NCBI GenBank assembly: GCA_928724745.1
Contig: CAKMXJ010000005.1
Location: forward strand, 310,001-374,000
Direction of reading: 5' to 3'
Origin: Anthracocystis setariae
Lineage: Eukaryota; Basidiomycota; Ustilaginomycetes; Ustilaginales; Ustilaginaceae
DNA length: 64,000 nucleotides
Made by a program: the position numbers and the translations under genes. Positions 41,015 through 49,632 of the stretch are shown in pieces. Position 1 is the first letter of the stretch. The number at the start of each line of letters is the position of its first letter. The notes under the pieces were generated by a model. That model was not told the origin of the DNA, ran no database searches, and saw only the letters and a program-made list of their open reading frames with translations.

Positions 41015-44000
41015 TCACTCGCTGAGTTCGCGATCGAGCAATCGCTGTAAGGTGGCCTGTTTCCACCACGAGTTTTGGGCATCGAGGGAATCAAACATGC
41101 GTTGTTCCGTGATGGCGTACTGTTCGTAAATGAAGTCTCGCGGCAGTACGATGTTGGTGGTGGGTGTGAAGGGTTCGATTTGTGAATTGGAAGGGGATTG
41201 CTTGAGGAGCGAGCTTGTTCTAGGTGGAGGAATGTAGGTGTGATTTGAGTCAAAGGTCGAAGGGTTAGGTTTGGTACTGGGATGAACAAGATGAACTTGC
41301 AATTCTCCTCTAGCTTCTTTATCCCTCCTCCACACTGCCAATGCTGCTTTGTTGGTACCGCGCAGTACACTCTCGAGTTCGTGCTGATCGGGAACATACA
41401 GTCTAGCTTCGAGCATTTGGATCAAGGCAAGACAGACGCGGTAGATGATCGAGTCGGTTTCATCGAGCAGTATGACATCCCATACGCGCATGACGGTATC
41501 CACATCCAACCACTGACTCCACAAAGTGCGCACCCAATCGCGCAACACGATCCGCATGCGTACATTGTGCGCCAGCAGATTGGCATACACCTTGGGCATC
41601 TGATCCGCAAGCAGCGTTTCCAAAACACGTTCAAACCCCCGAATCCCCTTCTCCTTGGGTGCGAGCGGCACAGCGATCTTACGTGCAACCGAGGTCTTGA
41701 CCGCCCCAGTCGAAGGAGGAGGAGGAGGAATGTTGGAGAGGAGCGAGTACAGCGCTTTCAACCACGGTTTCGAGTTGATCAGATTGAGCAACGCGATCAA
41801 CGCCGTGTTGATGGGCATGTTGATCAGCAGAACCGCCGCGAGACCTGCCAGCCCAGGTTGGTACACGTCGATGCCGCGACGCAAGTAGTCGTCTTGTCCT
41901 TGGTCTTCAGCCGTCGTGGCGGCATCGATGGGGTCGACAGCGTCGCCAGCTTCCATTGCACCGGCAACGGGTGGCGATCCAACTTTGTCAGTGGCCGGAA
42001 CAACACTCTGGTGCCGACTGGCGCTCCGATCAGCGTCACCAGCGACGTCGAGCTCCGCGATCTGCTCCATGCGGACCAAGACGAACGCACGCAGCAGTCG
42101 CACCAGATCAGCGTGCAAAGGGCCATTTTTCTGGAACAGTTTGAGACTCGGAAGTGCATTTTGTGCATCGTCGTCGATCTGAGCCAGTATCCTCGATGGA
42201 ATGGCGTGTTCGATGGGCTTAGTACCGCTCCCTGCTGCCTTCTTTTCGGACTGCTCCAACAAAGTGCGCGACAGCATCAAAGGATTGCCAATCGCAAGAG
42301 CCCAGATTCGACCGCGGATGCTGGGCGGAGCACCTTTCCACCACAGCTCGGCGAGTTCAGGGTCCTTACGGGCGCGCGACCATGACGGCAGAATCTCCTT
42401 CTCCCAGCGTGCAAGCGCCTGCCTTTGCTCTTCGTGACGCTGACGCTTTTTCTCTTCCTCTTCCTCGCGCTTCTTGCGCTCAACGTCCTTGGCCGCCATC
42501 ATCATGCGCTCAAAGTCGGCGCGGTGCTTGATTTCCTCGGTCTTTGGCTTGGCGGGTAGGGTGGTCATGCGCGTGCGCGATTCTACGGGATCGTTCGTAG
42601 CCGAGGAAGACTTGCGTCGCGACTTTGGGTCGACTTGATCGGCTTTGTCACACAGACCGGGCGAAGTGCTTGCAGCGGAAAGATCACCATTGCTCTGCGA
42701 GACCGACAGAGACGTATCTGCGGGCTCGACTGTGGCTGATGCCGGCGCTTCAGATTGCTGCGCAGCGTCGGCGGCTTCCACTTCTTCAGACAGAGACGTG
42801 GCAGCTCGGCCTGTTTGAACGACAGTGGACTTGCTCGAGGATGCGGGTTTTCCGGCTGCCGTGGCGTCCTTAGCCGACGAGTTGGTCTCTTTTGCGTTCT
42901 CCATGTCGGCCTCTCTTGATGATGTTGACCGGCCCTCATTACGTGGTGATTCATCTTGGGCGAGAGAGTGCGGCATGGTCCGTGGACTGACAGGGATGTC
43001 TGACACGCTGATATTGCCATGTTCGTCCGATGCAAGCAGGACAGGCGCGGCATTTGGCGAATGCGTAGGTTGAGAGAAGCCCGAAGTGGGCACAGGGGAG
43101 GCAGGCGCGTTCGAGGGGGCCACGGTTGAGCGTCGCGGAGGGCTTCGGTCTGGCGAGCTAGCAGGACTGGAATGTTTGCTTGATGAAGCGCTCGTACGGC
43201 CCCGCTGTCGACTTTCAACGCTGTTCCGTCGCACTGAACGACTGAATATTGTCGTGACACCGTGATCTGGGCTCGACGACGGGTCGAGTTTCTGATTTGA
43301 TGAGTCTGCATGCAAGGCCGGGGTCGATTTCTCGTGAGATGGTGTTGTCTGCGGCGAACTGTTACTTGGCGGTTTGCTGCTGGAGACGCTGTCTTGGCGG
43401 ATCTGCTCTGCTGTTCTGGTGGAACCGGTCAAAGGATGATTAGGCCCTAAAAGGTAGCCGTTCGGCGGACCGTTGATGGGGGTGTCCAGGGTGATGTCGA
43501 CAAAGTTCAGGTCTGCCGTAGGTGTGTGCATAAAGTCGTCCGCATCCAGCTGAATCGGAGACCCGCCTCGGTCGTAGCTATCAAAGGCGTTTGAGGGATG
43601 CGCGCGGAGCGGAGGATCTGCGGTGTCGTCAGCATGAGACATGGAGATGTCGAGCTCTTCCTCGATAGGAGAATGTAGCGAAGTGGAAGCAGAGGACGAT
43701 GATAGCCCATGTGAAGCCTCGTGAGCGAGGTCATACTTTTGGGGCGGAACAGAGTCGATGCGGCGATGCGAAGACGATTCTGATGGCGCTTTCTTGGTCG
43801 GCGAGGCCACTAGTGAGATATCGCCGCCATCCATAGCATCGGCATCGCCGTCATCCGCCGTTGGCGCTGCTTCGTCATCGGCAGTCTGGGTAGGAGCCGA
43901 GGATGTTCCTTTTGATGACGGCATACTTTGCACATCGAGCTCCGTGTGAATTGCTTGGACCGGCTCCTCTGCATGCAGATCTGGCTTCGAAGAGGAGTTT

Positions 44001-44080
44001 TTGGCCGTGACTGGCGACTTTGGATCTTGATCAGTTTCGTGATCAGAAATGGAAGCTGGTTTCGGCTCATGCGACGCCAT
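41015..44080 (-). CDS. TBC-domain protein, TBC1D12/14-like, with atypical catalytic residues (1021 aa)
   Basis: Intronless 1021-codon frame. Residues 1-515 are disordered and Ser/Pro-rich, followed by a charged coiled segment (about 515-560). A TBC domain spans about 580-935, opening LWWKGAPPSIRGRIWALAIGNP, which resembles the TBC1D12/14 subgroup; the core continues with NAYL-like segments and VDTVMRVWDVILLDE. TBC domains normally stimulate Rab GTP hydrolysis with an Arg finger (IxxDxxR) and a Gln finger (YxQ). Here the first motif reads IDDDAQNALP, with Asn641 in the Arg place. The second reads VYQPGLAG, with Pro742 in the Gln place. About 80 disordered residues separate the two. It may bind a Rab without GAP activity; this is inference from a by-eye alignment. 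Confidence 0.88.
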   Translation of the reverse strand: MASHEPKPASISDHETDQDPKSPVTAKNSSSKPDLHAEEPVQAIHTELDVQSMPSSKGTSSAPTQTADDEAAPTADDGDADAMDGGDISLVASPTKKAPSESSSHRRIDSVPPQKYDLAHEASHGLSSSSASTSLHSPIEEELDISMSHADDTADPPLRAHPSNAFDSYDRGGSPIQLDADDFMHTPTADLNFVDITLDTPINGPPNGYLLGPNHPLTGSTRTAEQIRQDSVSSSKPPSNSSPQTTPSHEKSTPALHADSSNQKLDPSSSPDHGVTTIFSRSVRRNSVESRQRGRTSASSSKHSSPASSPDRSPPRRSTVAPSNAPASPVPTSGFSQPTHSPNAAPVLLASDEHGNISVSDIPVSPRTMPHSLAQDESPRNEGRSTSSREADMENAKETNSSAKDATAAGKPASSSKSTVVQTGRAATSLSEEVEAADAAQQSEAPASATVEPADTSLSVSQSNGDLSAASTSPGLCDKADQVDPKSRRKSSSATNDPVESRTRMTTLPAKPKTEEIKHRADFERMMMAAKDVERKKREEEEEKKRQRHEEQRQALARWEKEILPSWSRARKDPELAELWWKGAPPSIRGRIWALAIGNPLMLSRTLLEQSEKKAAGSGTKPIEHAIPSRILAQIDDDAQNALPSLKLFQKNGPLHADLVRLLRAFVLVRMEQIAELDVAGDADRSASRHQSVVPATDKVGSPPVAGAMEAGDAVDPIDAATTAEDQGQDDYLRRGIDVYQPGLAGLAAVLLINMPINTALIALLNLINSKPWLKALYSLLSNIPPPPPSTGAVKTSVARKIAVPLAPKEKGIRGFERVLETLLADQMPKVYANLLAHNVRMRIVLRDWVRTLWSQWLDVDTVMRVWDVILLDETDSIIYRVCLALIQMLEARLYVPDQHELESVLRGTNKAALAVWRRDKEARGELQVHLVHPSTKPNPSTFDSNHTYIPPPRTSSLLKQSPSNSQIEPFTPTTNIVLPRDFIYEQYAITEQRMFDSLDAQNSWWKQATLQRLLDRELSE

Positions 44081-45226
44081 CTTGAATGGGCTACCACCAA
44101 GGTATGCTTTAAGCGATGGCGGTGGGCGAGCTGATTTGAACCAGATTGGAGTCTGCAGCGCCTTTGCTTCGCCTCGGGTGTGTCGATCTGCCTGAATGGT
44201 GATATGTAGTCGATGGTCTGACCAGGGGATGTGAAAGAAAAGTGGGGAGGCTTGATCATATGAACGCGGATTTGTTCTGGCTGAGGCACGGTACTAGTGT
44301 ACTAGCAACGCGCCGGTCAAAGATTCTGCTGGACCCTGGATTTACAGCTGACGATGATGCCGCATCGGCAAGGTCTATCCGCCGCGAACAATCTCCGCCT
44401 TTCGATTCTGTCAGGCAGCAGTCGGAGGCGAGTTGAATTGAATACGTAGAACGGTCGCAACTATGTGCCGATGCTACGGGTGAGGCTGATGAGGTTCAAT
44501 CGCCATCACTCTGCAGGGTCTGGCCAGCTCTCGAAAGGATTCGGAAGGGCCGAATGGCGTGGCAAAGCTGACATTATTCCATCTTCCTGACCCGAATCCG
44601 ATCTGACGTTGCCTACTGCTCGACTACTGACACGCACAGCCTGAAAGCGTTACAGCCAGGGCTTGGGCGGTGGAGGGGCCAAAGTCTCATCGGCCGCTGT
44701 ATCCCTCGTTGCTCTTGAATCGGGTGAAAATGCGCGCTTTTTCTCACGAGTCGCGTCGTGGAAAGAAAAGAATTCATGGGGCGGATGCTCGAAGCTCCAA
44801 CGACTTAGCTTCCACGATCCAAGTAGTGGATGGATCACTCGACACCTTTTTTTTCGCTGCTACCTATCGTCTCTTTTACCTCCTCACTACGCAAACATCC
44901 TAGTCGACCTTGGTACATATTCTCATCTCGCTCACAGCTTCTGCAAGTGTAGCATCCGCACTCTTTCCGTAGTTTGAAGCTTTCCTGCGTTTCGCCGGCT
45001 CCTCTCTCCCAATCTTTCTCATCCGATCTCTCCCGGGACCCGATCAGCGGTCCAATTCATCCACGCTCTAGCCTTGTCCTAGATTGTCAAACTGTTTTCC
45101 ACAATCCTCGACGCTGTCTCGCCGTTCCGAAGGAGATCTGGCAAAACAGAGCCTTCTCAGCAATCCCAAACAGTCAGCGAATCTTCTTCACCGCCCAAAC
45201 CCTCTACCGAGTCCCCTCTGGAAGAT
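44081..45226. other. Divergent intergenic region, TBC and HP1 genes
   Basis: 1.15 kb containing the promoters of both divergent genes. The last 350 bp are pyrimidine-rich, as in a leader. From about 45084 to 45226 the HP1 frame is open with coding-like composition but lacks an ATG. Confidence 0.55.
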
Positions 45227-46352
45227 ATGGCGGTGACGCCTCGAAGTAGGACGGCTTCGGCCAATTCCTCGCCGACCAAGTCCAACGGTCGAAAGCCAGC
45301 CAAGATCGCCATCGACCTCTCAGACGAGGAAGATGTTGACGAGAAGAAACCCGCCAAAGCAAAGGGCCGTTCTTCCGCAGCCAAGGTGGAAATCGAAGTC
45401 AGCAGTGATGACAATGATGATGAGGAGGCAGACGAGGAGTACGAGGTCGAGGTCATCCGTGGTCATCGAAGGGCAAAGGGTCACGAATCTGTAAGTTCCG
45501 CTCTACCTTTCGGCTTAGACTCGGCTGTGAGCCTTGGCGGTTTGATACTAAACGCGATTCTTTGCTCAATTTTCACAGTGGAAGTATGAATATCTCATCA
45601 AGTGGAAGAACTGGCCCGAAAAGGACAACACCTGGGAGCCTGAGGACAACCTCAACAACGAGCTCGTTGACGAGTATTGGAAGTCGCAACCTTCCAAATC
45701 TCAACCAAAGAAGTTCCAGCAAAAGCGCAAAGCTCTGTCCGATGACGACGACGATGACGAAGACGAAGCAGAGGAGGTCGAGGACAGCGATGAAGACAAA
45801 CCTAAAGTCAAGTCCAAGCCCAATGGCGGTCGTGCGAGCACGTCATCATCCCGAAAGTCAAGTTTGACCAAGGCATCATCGAATCGCAGCCCGGCCGCCA
45901 AGAAGGCGCGCACTTCCACGTCAGGACGACGACGTGCTCGTTCCGATTCCGAGGGCGAGGAGGAGGATGAAGAGGAGGATGATGATGAGGAGGAGGAGGA
46001 GGCGGATGACAGTGATGACTCTGTCGACGCAAAGGAGATCGCCGCTGTCAATAAGATCCGCGAACACTTCCGCGAACACTACTTGAAAAGGGACGACTGG
46101 GAGGAGCTGGTCGAGACCATTATCAATATGGCCAGAGAGCCCAACGACAACCGGCTCAAGAGCTTTGTGCAGTTCAAGCAGGATCCACAGTGGATCAAGG
46201 CGATGAAGAAGGCCGGAGTGTCAGCCAATTATGCGCAGAAAGGCCCCCAGATCTGGGTGCCCAACGACATTGTCAACAAAAGATGCCCACAGCAGGTCAT
46301 CAAGTTCTACTCGCAGCACGTTCGCTTCTCCAACCCGACTTCCAACAACTAG
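45227..46352 (+). CDS. HP1/Swi6-type heterochromatin protein, two exons (345 aa)
   Basis: Exon 1 is 45227-45490 and exon 2 is 45579-46352, with an 88-bp GTAAGT...CAG intron inside the chromodomain. The chromodomain spans about 71-123 (EYEVEVIRGHRRAKGHES joined to WKYEYLIKWKNWPEKDNTWEPEDNL); cage residues Tyr72, Trp97 and Trp100 are present, so binding of methylated histone H3 Lys9 is expected. A hinge (about 125-250) mixes basic KSS/AAKKAR patches with a long Glu/Asp run. A chromoshadow domain at about 260-340 (DDWEELVETIINM, QIWVPNDIVNKRCPQQVIKFY) should mediate dimerisation. It is a nuclear structural protein of silent chromatin. The frame is open upstream for about 48 codons (PSQQSQTVSESSSPPKPSTE), so an extra 5' exon is possible. 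Confidence 0.92.
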
Positions 46353-46777
46353 TTCATACCAAAGTGGAAAACTCCAACATCACTGCTTCTCAAACGTCTG
46401 TCCAACGTCGTGGTCTCGGCGCATCGTTGTTGCTCAAGATTCGCGCCAAGCTGTATCCTCTGAAAACTTGTAGTCGAATGATAAAGTGGATTCTCCAAGT
46501 CCGAGTGTTTGTGGCGGTGTGCTATGGTGGATGGTCGAGGGTGTGGAGCTGCCGACATGGGCGAGCATAAGGTCAAGGTGCCATCACCGCAGGATATCAG
46601 ATGGTGTTGCAGGTCGTTACCGTTGAAACAACGGTGATCAATCAAATCTGTCAGACGACAAAACACAAAAGTCGCAAACGATACGAGACACACACGATCG
46701 AGACGTTGGGAATCACTTTATTGATAATAGCTTAACGAGCGGTATGCTTGATCCTCACCGTTTGAGCGATAAAGAGT
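46353..46777. other. Convergent intergenic region
   Basis: 425 bp between the 3' ends of the HP1 and CipC-family genes, so it carries both 3' UTRs. Nothing else stands out. Confidence 0.6.
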
Positions 46778-47205
46778 TTAGTTGCCGTACTGCTGGTCGT
46801 AGAGCTGCTCGGCCTGCTGGCGAGCGTGACGCTTGGCCTCCTCGCGGTCGAGGAAGTCAAGGCCCTTGGTCTCGAAGAGCTTGTCGACCTCAGCACCAGC
46901 GATACCAGCGAGCATCTCCTTGGCGAACTCGTGGCGAGGGTGCTCACCCTTGGACTCCTGGCGCTTCTCATACTCGCGCATGGCGACGAAACCGGCACCG
47001 AAACCAACGGCCTCGTGCGAGAACTTGGCCTGGTGCTCCTGGGGGTCCTGGTTGTCTGTGTTGCGAAGTGAGGGAAGGAGAAATAGCCAGAAACAGATCA
47101 ATAAGCTGCGCGATTGTCACAACGTTTGAGATGGACAACGCTGAAGTGGGATGAGTACTTACAGACGAAGTTGGCAGCTTCCTCGTGGTCACCGAATCCG
47201 AACAT
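46778..47205 (-). CDS. CipC-family protein (DUF3759), two exons (106 aa)
   Basis: Exon 1 is 47205-47163 and exon 2 is 47055-46778, with a 107-bp intron splitting a Tyr codon. The product starts MFGFGDHEEAANFVYNQDP and continues QEHQAKFSHEAVGFGAGF, then AMREYEKRQ, then HEFAKEMLAGIAGAEVDKLFETKGLDFLDREEAKRHARQQAEQLY. This matches the small CipC/DUF3759 family, first noticed in Aspergillus as induced by concanamycin; its molecular function is unknown. It is highly charged, with a Gly/Ala-rich helix that could insert in or lie on a membrane. Without the first exon the frame would start with an unrelated hydrophobic leader, so the spliced model is preferred. The retrotransposon lies about 0.9 kb upstream. 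Confidence 0.88.
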
Positions 47206-48096
47206 TTGGAATATATAAAACTGGGGTGGGGAGGAACGGGTAGTTGTGTTGGGTTGGAATGTATTGGTCGAACGAGGAGATGGAGCGAATCGCAAGCGGT
47301 ATATATGTCTTCCCCAGCTTTGGCGAGGACCTGATTCACAAGCCACCCTAAAACCGGGAAGAAGGACTGGTTTCAGGTTGCTGGACTGTGCACCTTGGGC
47401 AGCGACAGCTGGAGGAGGAGGCGGGCTGAGACAGCCGCCACTCAGAGAAGCCGGCACAACAGCAGCGAAGCAGTGGCTGTGCTCGTGCATTCGGGCCATC
47501 GGCCTACACTTCAATAGATCTCGGAATGTCACTGGCACAGCGGCCTCCAGCCTAATCTACATTGCATGTGTTAGCACGCTTGACACTTGGCTCCAGTAAG
47601 GGAAACGTGGAACCTGGCAAGAGGGCGGGCGGGCGCAATGCGTGCGGAAAAACACCACGCAAACATTGTTTTCAGGAAGGAAGGAAGGAAGAAAATAAGA
47701 AAGGCTTTCAATCGACGCAAGTGTTGGTCTGAGATTTGCAGGTTAGTGTGCAGGAGTGTGCTAAGCGTGGCGGAGTTGAGCACAGCGCGGGCTGTGCCGT
47801 GCAGACTACACAATGCTCAGACGGGAGCAATTGGTGCGTGCGCATACAGTCACGGTGAGAGGCAATTGTGTGAGGCTGTTTTTCCTTGCCATTCTGGGCT
47901 CAAACATGCAACCGAGCGGCGAACGGCGAACGGACCACATTTCACCGCAGGTTGGAACTTTCGCTCTAGACCCGAGACGGCTCATCCGCCGGTCTGAACA
48001 CATCAACAGCCTGCCCTGCCCTGCCCTTCGAGACTGCGACTGCGACTGCGACTGCGACTACTGCAGTGTGAATTGTACTCTGTCACTGACTCCCAA
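47206..48096. other. Region upstream of the CipC-family gene, up to the LINE insertion
   Basis: About 890 bp containing the CipC-family promoter. A GACTGC hexanucleotide array (four copies from 48032) and CTGCC pentamers sit just before the LINE target duplication. I see no gene. Confidence 0.55.
48032..48055. repeat. GACTGC hexanucleotide repeat, 4 copies
   Basis: Four perfect GACTGC units, followed by a decayed fifth, about 40 bp before the retrotransposon target site. Confidence 0.9.
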
Positions 48097-48108
48097 CCTC
48101 AGCTCGGC
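48097..48108. repeat. 5' target-site duplication of the LINE
   Basis: CCTCAGCTCGGC here is repeated exactly at 54300-54311, right after the poly(A) tail. The match could extend two A leftward, which is ambiguous with the tail. It marks the insertion point of the retrotransposon. Confidence 0.9.
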
Positions 48109-48321
48109 CAACCATCATCCGAAACAGGTAGCGACCCCTAAGGTCGGCTTGCTGGTTACCTTTTCCCCCCCCTCCCATTCCATTCCCCACCCTCGTCATC
48201 ACCTCCGATCACCATTACCGGCAGTACACCATCCAAGCAAAGCCACGGCTTTTCAAACCGAATTTTCCGCGCATTCAACGCGCATTTAAATTAAAAAGTA
48301 GAAAAAACTCCAACAAAAACA

Positions 48322-49632
48322 ATGGTAAACCCCGACCCCGCTGGACCTCTTCCCGAGGCTAGTATACCGCCAACGGGTAGCGTGCTACCCAATGCCGACC
48401 GCCCAGCCGAGACATCCGCCCAAGGCCCTCCGTCGGCCAGCACGGCTGGCCCAGCAGCTATAGTGGCCGAGCTGCGCAAGGTAGCTGAGGCGCTGCGAGC
48501 AATGCACGTCTCACCGGGCAAGTGCTCTCGCGCCCTGGCCGCCTCGATGGCTTCAACCGTCAACTCTCTGGCTCTTAGTCTGGAGAGAGAGCTCACGCTC
48601 GACAGGAAGCTCGATGACCTCATTCATGAGGTCCGCCAATCCAACGCAAAGTCCATGTCGGGGATCGGAGCCATCCTCAAAGGAACTACCCGGAGCTACG
48701 CCCAGATAGCCAAAACCGGCCTTGCCGAATCCCAGGGGGTCCCTCGGGTCCAAGCCCAAGCCCCAGCCCGCCCTACCAAGCAAAGGCAGCATCGCATCAT
48801 TCTCAGCTGCCGGGGCCTGGACAAGGAAAGCGCCGCCTCCACTCTATCCAACCCTCGTCTCAAAGAGGTCATCGCGCCCGCAATCCGTTCCGCGCTGGGC
48901 CTGGAGGTGCAAGAAACCCTCCGACTCGCAAGCAAAGACATTGCCGTCATCTTTGGTGCCGAGAAAGACGCCGACGCCGCCCTCTTAGGAGAAGACAAAT
49001 GGATTGCCGTCGCCTTTCCGGAGGGACAAAGCATCCCAACTATCAATCGACCAGGTTTGATGGCCAACCTTGCTGTAGTTGTACACGGCGTGCCCGCCCC
49101 GGCATCGCCCAAGGACACGACCACGCAGCTCAACAAGGTCCGCACTGAACTGGAGTCTGACAACGAGATCTCCATCAAGGCCGCCAGATGGCTGGTGGGA
49201 GAGCAACGCGCAGCGTCTCGCCGCTTCACCAGCATTGTCCTTCAAGTCGAATCTGGAGAGCAGCGGGACCGCATCCTGAAAGGGGGCACCTTCAGCCACC
49301 GCAACCGCATCCTTGACGTAGACGCCTATCGAGCCCCAGAAGCCGGCCCTCAACAGTGTGGACAGTGCCAGCGCCACGGCCATATTGAACGCAACTGCAG
49401 GGCCTCCCCGGTCTGCGGCCAGTGTTCCAAGAACCACCGCACCGCCGACCATCGACCCTGCGAGCCATGCAAGGACCAAGGCAAGCCAAATGGGCGGTCA
49501 TGTATCCATCAGCACCAGAAATGCAGCAACTGCGGCGACGCCCACGAGGCCTCCTCCGAATACTGCGACGAAAGAGCCGCCTACCTCTCGCGCTTTGACT
49601 ACCGTGACCACGCCCGCCTTCGTCGTCGTTAA
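48322..49632 (+). CDS. LINE ORF1, Gag-like protein with zinc knuckles (436 aa)
   Basis: A 436-aa frame. The N-terminal part is Pro/Ala-rich and followed by a helical region (about 48-110). The middle (about 155-335) resembles the RNA-binding fold found in LINE ORF1 proteins. The C-terminal part has CCHC-type zinc knuckles: CGQCQRHGHIERNC (Cx2Cx4Hx4C), then CGQCSKNHRTADHRPC and CSNCGDAHEASSEYC, which are variants. It should bind the element RNA and package it with ORF2. It ends with TAA directly followed by the ATG of ORF2 in the same frame. Confidence 0.92.
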   Translation: MVNPDPAGPLPEASIPPTGSVLPNADRPAETSAQGPPSASTAGPAAIVAELRKVAEALRAMHVSPGKCSRALAASMASTVNSLALSLERELTLDRKLDDLIHEVRQSNAKSMSGIGAILKGTTRSYAQIAKTGLAESQGVPRVQAQAPARPTKQRQHRIILSCRGLDKESAASTLSNPRLKEVIAPAIRSALGLEVQETLRLASKDIAVIFGAEKDADAALLGEDKWIAVAFPEGQSIPTINRPGLMANLAVVVHGVPAPASPKDTTTQLNKVRTELESDNEISIKAARWLVGEQRAASRRFTSIVLQVESGEQRDRILKGGTFSHRNRILDVDAYRAPEAGPQQCGQCQRHGHIERNCRASPVCGQCSKNHRTADHRPCEPCKDQGKPNGRSCIHQHQKCSNCGDAHEASSEYCDERAAYLSRFDYRDHARLRRR

